Shown here: piece by piece, positions 39,736 through 47,172 of the stretch
Layout: each line of letters opens with the position of its first letter
How positions within the stretch are numbered: position 1 is the first letter of the stretch
DNA from: Caldivirga sp. MU80
GTDB lineage: Archaea; Thermoproteota; Thermoprotei; Thermoproteales; Thermocladiaceae
DNA length: 47,172 nt
Reading direction: 5' to 3'
NCBI RefSeq assembly: GCF_001663375.1
Contig: NZ_LCTF01000017.1
Coordinates: 1-47,172, forward strand
Made by a program: the position numbers and the translations under genes
Notes under the pieces: model-generated
What the model was told of the DNA's origin: nothing
Seen by the model: only the letters and a program-made list of their open reading frames with translations
The model's database searches: none

Positions 39736-40812
39736 CTAAGGCTTCACGGATACTAAAATATCCCCATCGTTAACCTTGATTAACCTGCCATTAGCCTTAC
39801 TAAAAAGCATGATACCGCTCCTCCTGGCTGCTATGGTAACCCTACTACCCGCGGTGGGGGTTAGGTTAGTTGCCATCTTTAAGATGCGGCCATTGACGTT
39901 GACCAAGACCAAGTTGTAATTGCCTTGAAACTCCACGGCTTCAACAACCCCAGTACCGATTTCAACGTAGTCCTTTAAACCAGAATCACCGCTGGCTATT
40001 GTTAAGTCCCCTGGCCTAACCCCAAGGTAAACCTCCCTGGCTTCCCGTGAAAGAGGATTGGTAATCACGGCCTCGATTACGTTAAGTTCACCCATTAGGC
40101 CAGCCACCTCCAATGAGGCTGGTTCCCTGTACAGGCTGACTGGTTCACCGACTTGGGCAACCCTACCCTTAATAATCACGGCAGCCTCATCAACCAGGTT
40201 AATTACGTCCGATGGGTCATTACTGGCTATGATAACCGTTATTCCAAGTCTCCTCTGAATGCCCCTAACCAACTCCCTGGCCGTAGGCCTGTATCTAGCG
40301 TCGAGGTTGCTGAATGGTTCATCCATTAGGAGTATGCTGGGGTTACCCACGAGGGCCCTGGCTATGGCCACCCTCTGCTGTTGCCCGCTGGACAACTGGG
40401 TTGGGTACCTACTCAGCAGGTCGCTGATTTCAAGCTCCTCAGCTATTAACCTGACTGACCTATCCACCTCAAGCCTGGGTACATGCCTAACCCTGAGGGG
40501 TAAGGCTACGTTATCGTAGACTGTCATGTGCGGGTATAGGCCTAGGTTCTGAAACACAACCCCAACACCCCTTTTAGCCGGTGGTATGAATACGCCAGCC
40601 TCAGGTGAGGCAACCAGCACCCCATTAATCCAAACCTCACCACTCGTCGGCTTATTCAAGCCAGCTATTATTCTGAGTAGGGTCGTCTTCCCTGCCCCAT
40701 TAGGCCCAATTAACGCGAATAACCTACCCTTACTAATCGATAAATCAATGCCGTTCAACGCCACAACATCTCCATACACCTTAACCAGGCGCCTAACCTC
40801 AACACTACTCAT
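39736..40812 (-). CDS. wtpC: Tungstate/molybdate ABC transporter ATPase
   Basis: ABC ATPase with Walker A GPNGAGKTT, signature LSSGQQQRVAIARAL, Walker B ILLMDEPFSNLD and a C-terminal TOBE-like domain (EVYLGVRPGDLTI, from about 255). The minus-strand TATA box at 40836-40847 would place transcription start near 40815, so the ATG at 40812 (MSSVEVRRL) is preferred over the in-frame GTG at 40827. It is the first gene of the wtpCAB set. The H-loop position reads ASNDP (Asn instead of His), an unusual change. Confidence 0.87.
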   Translation of the reverse strand: MSSVEVRRLVKVYGDVVALNGIDLSISKGRLFALIGPNGAGKTTLLRIIAGLNKPTSGEVWINGVLVASPEAGVFIPPAKRGVGVVFQNLGLYPHMTVYDNVALPLRVRHVPRLEVDRSVRLIAEELEISDLLSRYPTQLSSGQQQRVAIARALVGNPSILLMDEPFSNLDARYRPTARELVRGIQRRLGITVIIASNDPSDVINLVDEAAVIIKGRVAQVGEPVSLYREPASLEVAGLMGELNVIEAVITNPLSREAREVYLGVRPGDLTIASGDSGLKDYVEIGTGVVEAVEFQGNYNLVLVNVNGRILKMATNLTPTAGSRVTIAARRSGIMLFSKANGRLIKVNDGDILVSVKP

Positions 40813-40835
40813 GCCCAGGCTTAGCACCGGGACAG

Positions 40836-40847
40836 CGTTTAAAAACC
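40836..40847 (-). promoter_or_regulatory. TATA box of the wtpCAB genes
   Basis: Minus-strand GGTTTTTAAACGC lies about 25-35 nt before the ATG at 40812. It decides that start. Confidence 0.55.
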
Positions 40848-40965
40848 ATTAATGTTAAGGTGCCATAACTGGTGAGCCACGTAAATCCTAGGCCGGTTAA
40901 GCCGTGGATTATGATCGCCGGTGGTTAATCCACATACCTTATAAGGTAATTGCCTAACCGCCATA

Positions 40966-41922
40966 TTAAATTAACGAGCCCAGTAATCCCAGCTTCAGTG
41001 AGGATGCTACGGCTAGGCAGGATACAGTTACCAATAGCACTAGGGCTGAGGCAGCCTCAGCCAGCTTAATTGCCGTGAGTAGGTCGTTGTAGCTGGGTAA
41101 TTCACCCTCACCAACCCTGTACTCATTAACCTTCTCCAAAACCACACCCAGCACTGATGATGCAGCCGCCAGGGGGTGGCCAGCGTTTATGCTCCTGGTG
41201 GCTGACCTGTACCTAAGGTAGATGCCTAGGTTAGGTCTCCTCCCTATTAATAGGCCCGCCAGCATTATTAATAGAGCTGTTAACCTGGCTGGTACATAGT
41301 TAAGTATGGAATCTACCTTAGCCGAGAACCAGCCCACCCGCCTATAGGGTTCGTCTATGTAGCCTAGTGCACTATCCATGGTGTTAGCCAGCCTCTGCAG
41401 CATAGCCCCCACCGGACCCATGATTACTAGGTAAAGTAGTGGTGATGAGAATCCGTCCACTAGGCTCTCGAAGAGTGATTCAATTACTGCTGAGTGGACG
41501 TGGGGTTCATCGAGGACCCACACGTTCCTCCTAACCAACTGCTGGGCAAGCCCCCTGGCGCTGGTTAAATCCCCCGATTCAACAGCCTTAACGTAATCCC
41601 AAGCAATATTTAGGAGTAGCCTTAGTGAGATGCTTAACTTAATGACAAAGCCCACGTAGATCAACATGATTATGGCGATTGAGGCATTACCCAGGGGGAT
41701 GATGAAGACTGGCGCCGTGTAGGCTATTAGGATGGGTAGCGTTGAGAGGAGCCACACAACCACCCCCCACGCCCTGCCTGAGTACGGCCTATACAGCCTT
41801 ATGGCTAAGCTGTACGTTAAGTGAACTGGGTGTATGAGGTACATGAAGCCCCTATGCATTGGGTATGCGTAATCCATTAACAGGGCCACGGCTAGGGCTA
41901 TCAGTAAGTAGGGTATGCCCAT
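40966..41922 (-). CDS. cbiB: Adenosylcobinamide-phosphate synthase CbiB/CobD
   Basis: Membrane enzyme that attaches the aminopropanol (phosphate) arm to adenosylcobyrate in cobalamin assembly. It has about five hydrophobic segments, and the family signatures DEPHVHSAVIESLFE near 128-142, and SATRSINAGHPLAAASSVLG followed by VLEKVNEYRVGEGELP. At 318 aa it is a normal length. It is a lone gene divergent from L18e, with promoter sequence at 41943-41957 shared by both. Together with the CbiA-like gene at 19 kb it suggests corrinoid synthesis or salvage. Confidence 0.9.
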   Translation of the reverse strand: MGIPYLLIALAVALLMDYAYPMHRGFMYLIHPVHLTYSLAIRLYRPYSGRAWGVVVWLLSTLPILIAYTAPVFIIPLGNASIAIIMLIYVGFVIKLSISLRLLLNIAWDYVKAVESGDLTSARGLAQQLVRRNVWVLDEPHVHSAVIESLFESLVDGFSSPLLYLVIMGPVGAMLQRLANTMDSALGYIDEPYRRVGWFSAKVDSILNYVPARLTALLIMLAGLLIGRRPNLGIYLRYRSATRSINAGHPLAAASSVLGVVLEKVNEYRVGEGELPSYNDLLTAIKLAEAASALVLLVTVSCLAVASSLKLGLLGSLI

Positions 41923-41978
41923 GCTGGGTTGCTTGACTTAAGGTTAAGTTTTTTAAGAATAGCACCTGGGGCGTAGCC

Positions 41979-42338
41979 GTGGAGTTGAAGTCAACAAACC
42001 CCCACCTGAGGATGACGGTTAGGTTCCTTGAGAAGGCTCACAGGCAGTACAACGCCGCCCTATGGGCCACTGTGGCTGAACTGCTTAGTAGGCCTAGGAG
42101 GAGTAGGGTTATTGTTAACGTGGGTGAGTTAAACAGGCTGCTCAACGACGGTGACATAGCTGTCGTGCCGGGTAAGGTTCTTGGCGACGGTGAGTTGAGT
42201 AAAAAAGTCACTGTGGCCGCTTGGTCATTCTCAAAGACAGCCGTTGATAAGATTAAGGCTGCTGGTGGTGAGGCAATAACGATACCTGAACTGGTTAGGA
42301 GGATGCCTAAGCCAAGTGGTGTTAAGTTAATCACTTGA
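41979..42338 (+). CDS. rpl18e: 50S ribosomal protein L18e
   Basis: Archaeal/eukaryotic large-subunit protein. It shows the family start KSTNPHLRMTVRFLEKA, the core VNVGELNRLLNDGD and VVPGKVLGDGELSKKVTVAA. The length of 119 aa is typical. It starts with GTG; TTTTTTAAGAA at about 41949-41959 gives a leaderless transcript. In many archaea L18e heads a cluster with L13, S9 and RNA polymerase subunits, but here it stands alone. It ends in an 8-bp convergent overlap with the thioesterase gene. Confidence 0.94.
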   Translation: MELKSTNPHLRMTVRFLEKAHRQYNAALWATVAELLSRPRRSRVIVNVGELNRLLNDGDIAVVPGKVLGDGELSKKVTVAAWSFSKTAVDKIKAAGGEAITIPELVRRMPKPSGVKLIT

Positions 42339-43296
42339 TTAACCTAGTCTCCTTAAGCTTCCTAATCTCCTCATCCCTAAGGGCCTTCCTCCTCGCCCCC
42401 TCCTCGAAGAGCCTCCTCTCATAGTCATTGGCCGGCTGGTACTGTGGAACTGGTTGGGGCCTTCCCTTGTCGTCAATGGCCACGTAGGTGTAGTAGGCTG
42501 TGCAAACCCTCTTAACATTACCGTAGGCATCCTCAGTGGTCACGTGGATGAGGGTCTCTAGGCTACTCCTCCCCACGTAGGTTATCCCTGCGGCAATCCT
42601 AACAATCTCACCTGTACGTATCGGGGAGTAGAAGATCGTGTCGTCTATTGAGCCTGTGACCACCACAGACTTAGCGTATTCACTTGCCAGTGACGCGGCT
42701 ATGTTGTCTATCCAGGCCAGTAGCCTACCTGCCGAAACCATGTTAGCCATGAAGGCGTCCTGGGGTGTAACCCACCTACTTGACTCAACCCTCCACCTAA
42801 GGCCCTCCGTCGGGTCCTTAACATTATACCTCTCCTCACGCCTATTGGCAATCCTACCCTTCCTAGCCTCATACCTAGCCTTAGCGTTGTTGTAAATCAT
42901 CAATTCATCAGGATTTGGCTTGAGTTCGTTCTTAACCAACCTGGGCTGCCCATACTCATCAACGGCCACGTAGGAGGCAGTGGTCATGGTCATTACTACC
43001 TCCTCGCCGTTGTGCCTCCTGATTGCCTCAATGTAAGTCTCCATTGATGACCTACCCACGTACTCGACCCTAGCCCTAAGCGTCACGGTATCCCCTATGA
43101 AGGCTGGGGCTAGGAAGAAGTGCCTATCCATGTAAGCCAGCACAGTTGGCCCCCTTGAGAACCTGACCGTAGCCACCGTGCCAACGTTGGCTATCCACTC
43201 AAGGATTCTACCACCGAATAATCTACCTATCGAATTGGCGTCAAAGGGCTGAACCATCTCGAGCATTACCACTTCAGTATCCCTCACGCTAACCAT
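42331..43296 (-). CDS. Acyl-CoA thioesterase, double hotdog (BACH/ACOT7-like)
   Basis: Hydrolyses acyl-CoA. Two hotdog domains are joined: residues about 1-125 (FDANSIGRLFGGRILEWI, EYVGRSSMETYIEA) and about 160-300 (QDAFMANMVSAGRLLAWID, TYVGRSSLETLIHV). The repeat of YVGRSS-(M/L)-ET shows internal duplication. The first half keeps DAN..G-GG of the active helix, while the second has AFMANMVSAG, so the halves have diverged. The length is 321 aa. TATA CTTTATTAAG is at about 43318-43328 on minus, giving a leaderless ATG at 43296. Confidence 0.87.
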   Translation of the reverse strand: MVSVRDTEVVMLEMVQPFDANSIGRLFGGRILEWIANVGTVATVRFSRGPTVLAYMDRHFFLAPAFIGDTVTLRARVEYVGRSSMETYIEAIRRHNGEEVVMTMTTASYVAVDEYGQPRLVKNELKPNPDELMIYNNAKARYEARKGRIANRREERYNVKDPTEGLRWRVESSRWVTPQDAFMANMVSAGRLLAWIDNIAASLASEYAKSVVVTGSIDDTIFYSPIRTGEIVRIAAGITYVGRSSLETLIHVTTEDAYGNVKRVCTAYYTYVAIDDKGRPQPVPQYQPANDYERRLFEEGARRKALRDEEIRKLKETRLIK

Positions 43297-43340
43297 GTCT
43301 TAAAATGCCGGTGAGGGCCTTAATAAAGATGATTAGTTTT

Positions 43341-43394
43341 CAACCGCACCGCCGCACGGGGGGCCGCCATCCTAGACCGCTAGACCACGGCCGC
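43341..43394 (-). tRNA. Split tRNA, 5' fragment (probably tRNA-Gly class)
   Basis: On the minus strand from 43394: GCGGCCG (acceptor 1-7), TG, GTCT (D stem 10-13), AGCGGTCTA loop, GGAT (22-25). This is a normal archaeal tRNA 5' part; GCGGCCG is the usual Gly acceptor. It runs into a GC-rich tail (43341-43368) whose first part, GCGGC, cannot close an anticodon stem with what follows, and there is no U33 loop or T-arm within several hundred bases. A TATA box sits about 28 nt upstream (43417-43426). This fits a split tRNA whose other pieces are elsewhere; the break near position 25/26 suggests the 5' piece of a three-part tRNA. Confidence 0.7.
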
Positions 43395-43416
43395 CTAGGG
43401 TCAATAAAGCCGATGG

Positions 43417-43426
43417 TTTATTAACT
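43417..43426 (-). promoter_or_regulatory. TATA box of the tRNA fragment
   Basis: Minus-strand TTAATAAACC, preceded by the purine-rich GAAAAG (BRE-like), centres about 28 nt before G1 of the tRNA fragment. A promoter at the correct distance argues that the fragment is expressed and is not a dead remnant. Confidence 0.55.
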
Positions 43427-43504
43427 TTTCCACCCACACCCGTCGTTAAGCTACATGCTGATCTAGGCTAGGCTTCACGTGAATTTTTCAAAATCCTGGA
43501 AGAA

Positions 43505-43514
43505 AGCTTATTTA
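43505..43514 (+). promoter_or_regulatory. TATA-like box of tatC
   Basis: AGCTTATTTA lies 30-39 nt before the ATG at 43544, diverging from the tRNA-fragment promoter. Confidence 0.45.
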
Positions 43515-43543
43515 GATTACGTTGATTTAAGAAGCTAGTTGGA

Positions 43544-44341
43544 ATGCAGGAGCAGCCGCTGATCAGCCACGTGGTGGAGTTGATTGACAGGCTGAGGAAG
43601 GCACTCTACGCCATCTTAGTGGCCTTTATCCTAGTCTTCGCCTTCAAGTACAGCGTAGTTGACGTTAACCCACCGGGCATACCAATCATAGTGCCTATGC
43701 CCTCCATAGATGACTCATTCTCGGTCTCGGTAATAAAATTCTTCATACACGCCATGGTGCCCAGGGGAGTTGAGATAATAACGTTATCACCCTTTGACCC
43801 TCTCCTGGCGGCTGCCCAAGTATCCTTATTCCTGGCCATAGTGATAGCCCTACCGATAATCCTATGGGAGTTCTGGGCCTTCGTATCACCAGGGCTTTAC
43901 GAGCATGAGAAGCGTGCGCTTAAGGCATCAGTGCTACCTGCAATGGGCCTCTTCGCCCTGGGTGCATTATTCGCCTACCTAGTTATAATCCCTGTTATGT
44001 TTAAATTCTTCTTGTTCTACGCCAAGTCACTTAATGTAGCGCCGACAATAAGCCTAAGATCCTTTGTTCAATTCGTACTATCCCTAATGTTCTCAATGGG
44101 CTTAGCCTTCCAGACCCCGTTAATAATGGTACTGCTAACCAAGTTCAGGCTGGTTAAGGCATCCACCTGGTGGCGGTACTGGCGCTGGGGTGTCTTAGTA
44201 AGCTTCATATTCGCACTAATAGTTTCTCCAGGAACTACAGGAGGGGTTATCGAAACAATAATAGGGGTAACCATGTCCATGCTTTACATAACCGGTGCAG
44301 CCATCTCAACGATGATTAGTAGGAAAAGAGAAAAAGAGTAA
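43544..44341 (+). CDS. tatC: Sec-independent protein translocase TatC
   Basis: Core receptor of the twin-arginine system, which exports folded cofactor proteins. It has six hydrophobic segments. It shows the N-terminal HVVELIDRLRKAL, the SPFDPLLAAAQVSLFLAI area (compare SP.E.f), and the conserved FWAFVSPGLYEHEKRAL loop (near 110-127). The periplasmic loop after TM1 (about 35-75) is longer than in bacteria. The length is 265 aa. No TatA gene is visible nearby. The Tat-signal oxidoreductase 2 kb downstream is a likely client. Confidence 0.94.
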   Translation: MQEQPLISHVVELIDRLRKALYAILVAFILVFAFKYSVVDVNPPGIPIIVPMPSIDDSFSVSVIKFFIHAMVPRGVEIITLSPFDPLLAAAQVSLFLAIVIALPIILWEFWAFVSPGLYEHEKRALKASVLPAMGLFALGALFAYLVIIPVMFKFFLFYAKSLNVAPTISLRSFVQFVLSLMFSMGLAFQTPLIMVLLTKFRLVKASTWWRYWRWGVLVSFIFALIVSPGTTGGVIETIIGVTMSMLYITGAAISTMISRKREKE

Positions 44342-44360
44342 AATCTCGTATTTACTATAA

Positions 44361-44396
44361 AATTGACAAATTATTAAATAGTCAAATTTATGACTA
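44361..44396. promoter_or_regulatory. Inverted TTGAC/GTCAA sites before the regulator gene
   Basis: AATTGACAAAT (44361-44371) and AATAGTCAAAT (44377-44387) are inverted TTGAC/GTCAA half-sites, followed by ATGAC. They lie 40-75 nt before the winged-helix gene at 44435, a usual place for autoregulation. A similar ATTGTCAAAT is upstream of YeeE/YedE at 32988. Confidence 0.4.
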
Positions 44397-44434
44397 AGTT
44401 AGAAAAATAAATAGGCATAGTAGCAATCACTAAT

Positions 44435-45181
44435 ATGGTTCACCCCGTCAATGGAGTTGCCTTAGACATGGTTCACATGATTATACTTAAGTATTTAATA
44501 TTAGGGTCTATGTTTAAGGGGTTAAATGTTCGTGATGCTGAGGGCTTTTCACTATATAAAATATCCATGATCGAAAACGTGAGCATAGCCACTCTTTACA
44601 GGAGGGCCCTGGAATTAATGAACTACGGCATATTAGCTAAGATGAGTAGGGGTAATTATACAATCACCACTAAGGGTTACTTCACAATACTGTACCTTTA
44701 CATTACTGGAAGCAGGTTGGTTAATAATGAGCTAGCCACCGCAAGTCTAAGGAGACTTAAGCAGAATTGGGGACTGGAGGAGTTCAGTGATGATGAGGTG
44801 TTCAACTACGTGAAGCTACTAGTTAAGGGTATGGAGAGGCGTAGACTCAGCGTACTGGGTATTTGCGTAGACTCATTCCCAAGGACAGTGTTCTTGATAC
44901 TACCGGAGAAGTTTAGGAAGAAGCCAGTGAGGGAGGCGATAAGCGAATACATAGGCGATGAAGCCCTCGTTAAGTCAGCTGAGAGGGTTATAGCTAAGGC
45001 AATACTGGAACTCTTCCCAACGGTAACCCTCAAGGATAGCTGCGAGGCCGCATTGATGGTTTGGGGTCGTCAGGGTGATGCAATTAGGTATAGGACATTA
45101 GCCTTAAGGTGTAGAATTCATGGGTATACGCTGGGCGAGTGCCCAATTGCCAATAACCTAATTAATCTCTTAATACATTAA
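44435..45181 (+). CDS. Winged-helix protein, candidate regulator of the adjacent redox genes
   Basis: Residues about 15-90 look like a winged helix (YKISMIENVSIATLYRRALE then LMNYGILAKMSRGNYTITTKG as helix and wing). The remaining 150 residues are mostly helical, with four or five Cys (ICVDSF, DSCEAA, LRCRIH, GECPIA), some of which could bind metal or sense redox state. I do not recognise the family. Its position between tatC and the NrfD/molybdopterin genes, all on the plus strand, and the inverted repeats in front suggest a local regulator. That role is inference. Confidence 0.6.
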   Translation: MVHPVNGVALDMVHMIILKYLILGSMFKGLNVRDAEGFSLYKISMIENVSIATLYRRALELMNYGILAKMSRGNYTITTKGYFTILYLYITGSRLVNNELATASLRRLKQNWGLEEFSDDEVFNYVKLLVKGMERRRLSVLGICVDSFPRTVFLILPEKFRKKPVREAISEYIGDEALVKSAERVIAKAILELFPTVTLKDSCEAALMVWGRQGDAIRYRTLALRCRIHGYTLGECPIANNLINLLIH

Positions 45182-45307
45182 CCGACACTCTTAAATTTCT
45201 AACTCATGAAAGTTAAATCTATGCTAACTTCATCATTAAATCATCCACTTTTTCCTAGCCTGAAAGTAAGCCTTAAGGTGATTGGTTAATCTTAAAGGTT
45301 GAGCGTT

Positions 45308-46333
45308 ATGAGTGGATGGGGCCCATATGTACCACCTGGCTTCCACATGATATGGGGCTGGCGCATTGCGGCTGCGATATTCTTAACGGCGCTTGGCAGC
45401 ATGACAATGCTGCTGGCGGCGTTTTATGATGTTAGGGGTAAGGCGCAGAGGATGGTTAAGATAAACATGGTTACCGGTTGGGTATTCATACTAGCTGCCC
45501 TAGCCTTCTTCATAATAGACCTGGGTCAGCCGCCGAGGGCCGGTAATATAATATTAATTGGTTACCCAAACGGTAGGTTAGCCCAATCATGGATGGCTTG
45601 GGGTGTTATGTTTCTTGGGGGCATGGTCATATGGGGATTAATATTCCTGGTCATATTTTACTTACCATGGGCAACCTCTAAGCTAGTTAGGTCACTTGGG
45701 CTAGCTAGGTTAGTTAGGCCAACTAGATTAACCCTAGACTACTTGGTTATGATAACTGGCATAGCTGCAACAGTGTACACAGCTTTCCTATTCGCGGCCG
45801 CTGGAGGTAAGTCATACTGGTGGAATGGTACCTTACCAATACTTTGGTTATCCTCAGGGCTTGGTTACGGTACAGCCTTTTCACTATTGGTGGCGAGATT
45901 CTTCTATACACCAGGTGTTAAGACTGATGGTGGGGCCTTTGATGCTAGGCGTTTGATTCATGAATTAGGCTGGGTAGATTTACTTGCAGTAATCTTCGAG
46001 GGCTTTTCATGGGCCCTATTCTTAACCGTGGCCTACGCAAACCATTATGAGGCTAGGATACCGTTAACTCAACTTCTACTGCAGACCTACGCACCGTACT
46101 TCTGGGGCTTCGTCATAACCTTAGGCATAGCAATACCACTGCTCCTTGAGATTGCCCTATTCAAGGTTGACCCAATGGGCACCTTCGCCAAGTGGGCTAT
46201 CCTAGTAATATTCATAGCCGTCATGTTAGGAGGCTACATGCTTAGGTACATAGTGATGGCGGTAGCCTACTACCATGCCCCGTTCACACCGCTGGTTAAT
46301 GCGGAGCCCCAATGGGGTCCATGGTGGGGGTGA
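45308..46333 (+). CDS. NrfD/PsrC-type membrane subunit of a molybdopterin oxidoreductase
   Basis: Polytopic quinone-interacting subunit with about eight hydrophobic segments and the NrfD pattern WGWRIAAAIFLTALGSM near the start and IIDLGQPPRAGNII near 70-83 (the conserved D-LG-P-R motif). The length is about 341 aa. I choose ATG 45308 over the in-frame TTG at 45299. The stop is 6 bp before the catalytic subunit gene, so they form an operon. It passes electrons between the quinone pool and the exported enzyme, as in polysulfide, thiosulfate or tetrathionate reductases. Confidence 0.9.
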   Translation: MSGWGPYVPPGFHMIWGWRIAAAIFLTALGSMTMLLAAFYDVRGKAQRMVKINMVTGWVFILAALAFFIIDLGQPPRAGNIILIGYPNGRLAQSWMAWGVMFLGGMVIWGLIFLVIFYLPWATSKLVRSLGLARLVRPTRLTLDYLVMITGIAATVYTAFLFAAAGGKSYWWNGTLPILWLSSGLGYGTAFSLLVARFFYTPGVKTDGGAFDARRLIHELGWVDLLAVIFEGFSWALFLTVAYANHYEARIPLTQLLLQTYAPYFWGFVITLGIAIPLLLEIALFKVDPMGTFAKWAILVIFIAVMLGGYMLRYIVMAVAYYHAPFTPLVNAEPQWGPWWG

Positions 46334-46339
46334 GGGGGC

Positions 46340-47172
46340 ATGGCGGAAGTCATGTTAACTAGAAGGGACTTCCTGAAGCTGGTTGGGGCAACAGCGGTAG
46401 TCACTGGGGTTTACCTAGCTGTCAGGAAGGAGATGTACCTATTCAGCCAGGTCTTTGAGCAGAGTAGTGGTGCATCTGGGATACCTAGTGATGTTGTCGC
46501 CTTTACAACCTGCTACGGCTGCTTGGGTAGGTGCAATGTTGAGGTCATAATTAGTGGACAGACGAAGCTACCCAGGTTCATAGCTGGGTCCATATTCACC
46601 ATGAACGAAGGTGCCACATGCGGCATAGGTGCATCAGCAATGCTCCACTACCTAAGCCCAGCGAGGCTTAGGTCTCCATTATTGAGGGTGCCAACGAGCG
46701 AGAGATGCGAGGGCGACTTCATTGAGATAACATATGACGACATGCTTGACATATTGATAAACGGCGATAACGCATCATTCCTAACCCAGAGGGGTTGGAA
46801 GTACGGCTTCCTGGGGCTTAAGCAGATTAGGGAGTGCTGCCCATACAAGTTCGTCTACTTCACAGGCAGGGACCAATACAACCCAGCGGAGAACACATGG
46901 TTCGCAGCAATGTTCGGCACACCAAATCAAGGAGGTCACGGCGGCTTCTGCGCACTTAATGTTGCCGCCGGTGGATCATACGCAATGGGTGGTGCGTGGT
47001 GGGAGTATGGTGCTTGGGACAGTGATTATACAAAGCTACTGATACTAGCCGGCGTGACCCAGGACCACTTCCCAACAATAGCGAGGCGTGAGGTGATCAA
47101 GGTAATACAGAACGGTGGTGAAGTCATATACATGTCGCCGGAGAGGATCGGCAACTTCGCGCAGGTATCCAA
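46340..47172 (+). CDS. Molybdopterin oxidoreductase catalytic subunit, Tat-exported (5' part)
   Basis: Runs off the right edge after 277 complete codons. It begins with a twin-arginine signal TRRDFLKLVGATAVVTG (residues 7-23). The [4Fe-4S] motif follows: C58-x2-C61-x3-C65 and C94. Then come segments typical of the DMSO reductase superfamily: SPARLRSPLLRV, YDDMLDIL, FTGRDQ, and GGHGGFCALNVAAGG, where C204 is a candidate Mo/W ligand. It matches sulfur/polysulfide/tetrathionate-reductase-like enzymes best, but the substrate cannot be fixed from this part. The Fe-S electron-transfer subunit is not between it and NrfD and may lie downstream. Confidence 0.88.
   Translation, partial: MAEVMLTRRDFLKLVGATAVVTGVYLAVRKEMYLFSQVFEQSSGASGIPSDVVAFTTCYGCLGRCNVEVIISGQTKLPRFIAGSIFTMNEGATCGIGASAMLHYLSPARLRSPLLRVPTSERCEGDFIEITYDDMLDILINGDNASFLTQRGWKYGFLGLKQIRECCPYKFVYFTGRDQYNPAENTWFAAMFGTPNQGGHGGFCALNVAAGGSYAMGGAWWEYGAWDSDYTKLLILAGVTQDHFPTIARREVIKVIQNGGEVIYMSPERIGNFAQVS

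Noticed and set aside
43297-43400. Complete tRNA with an intron at the tRNA-fragment locus
   Set aside because: No anticodon loop, T arm (GGTTCAAATCC-like) or 3' acceptor strand is found downstream on that strand before the thioesterase start.

Overview
The window reads as a chromosomal segment of a hyperthermophilic crenarchaeon of the order Thermoproteales. Reverse gyrase, TFB, ribosomal proteins S25e and L18e, an archaeal RpoM-type zinc ribbon, UDGb and a Rieske ferredoxin are archaeal or hyperthermophilic. TATA boxes lie about 25-35 nt before starts, many genes look leaderless, and arginine is mostly AGG. A 5'-only tRNA fragment with its own promoter, plus tungstate uptake and sulfur-type oxidoreductases, recalls Caldivirga, but the genus is an inference.

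Layout. 0-4 kb: 3' end of a 2-oxoacid:ferredoxin oxidoreductase beta subunit, cis-prenyltransferase, RpoM-like zinc ribbon, metallo-beta-lactamase protein, a 62-aa winged-helix protein and S25e, with a cluster of structured repeats in the gaps. 4.3-11 kb: unknown gene, serine-biosynthesis pair (SerA plus class V aminotransferase), an Fe-S protein with an EndoIII-like cluster loop, an HTH/methylase-fold fusion, HIT protein and TFB. 11.1-18.7 kb: remnant repeat, a Trx-fold-like protein, a small membrane protein and a peptide/sugar-type ABC transporter (Thr-rich binding protein, two permeases, one ATPase). 18.7-25.7 kb (minus strand): operon transketolase - chorismate mutase/prephenate dehydrogenase - DAHP synthase - AroB - AroE - CbiA-like amidase. 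26-33 kb: glycosyltransferase, P-loop ATPase, second remnant repeat and reverse gyrase. 33-36.3 kb: YeeE/YedE sulfur transporter, Rieske ferredoxin, UDGb, phosphoesterase. 36.4-43.3 kb: glycerate kinase, WtpABC-type tungstate/molybdate transporter, CbiB, L18e, double-hotdog thioesterase. 43.3-47.2 kb: split-tRNA 5' fragment, TatC, a winged-helix regulator candidate, NrfD-type membrane subunit and the start of a Tat-exported molybdopterin oxidoreductase.

How it fits together. The minus-strand aro operon makes chorismate and prephenate products, with transketolase plausibly supplying erythrose 4-phosphate. The right end looks like a respiratory sulfur or arsenic/oxyanion module: an exported Mo/W enzyme, its quinone-side NrfD partner, TatC for export, a candidate regulator, and WtpABC about 6 kb away to supply the metal. 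YeeE/YedE and the Rieske protein fit the sulfur/redox theme.

The two most unusual signals are non-coding. One is a lone tRNA 5' fragment (43341-43394, minus strand) with a promoter, a GC-rich tail and no 3' half nearby, as in split tRNAs. The other is a family of three 163-261 bp repeats (2828-3008, 4157-4319, 8288-8548) bounded by ATGAC/GTCAT, with GC hairpins that keep pairing although their sequences differ. No rRNA, complete tRNA, CRISPR array or intact transposase gene was seen.
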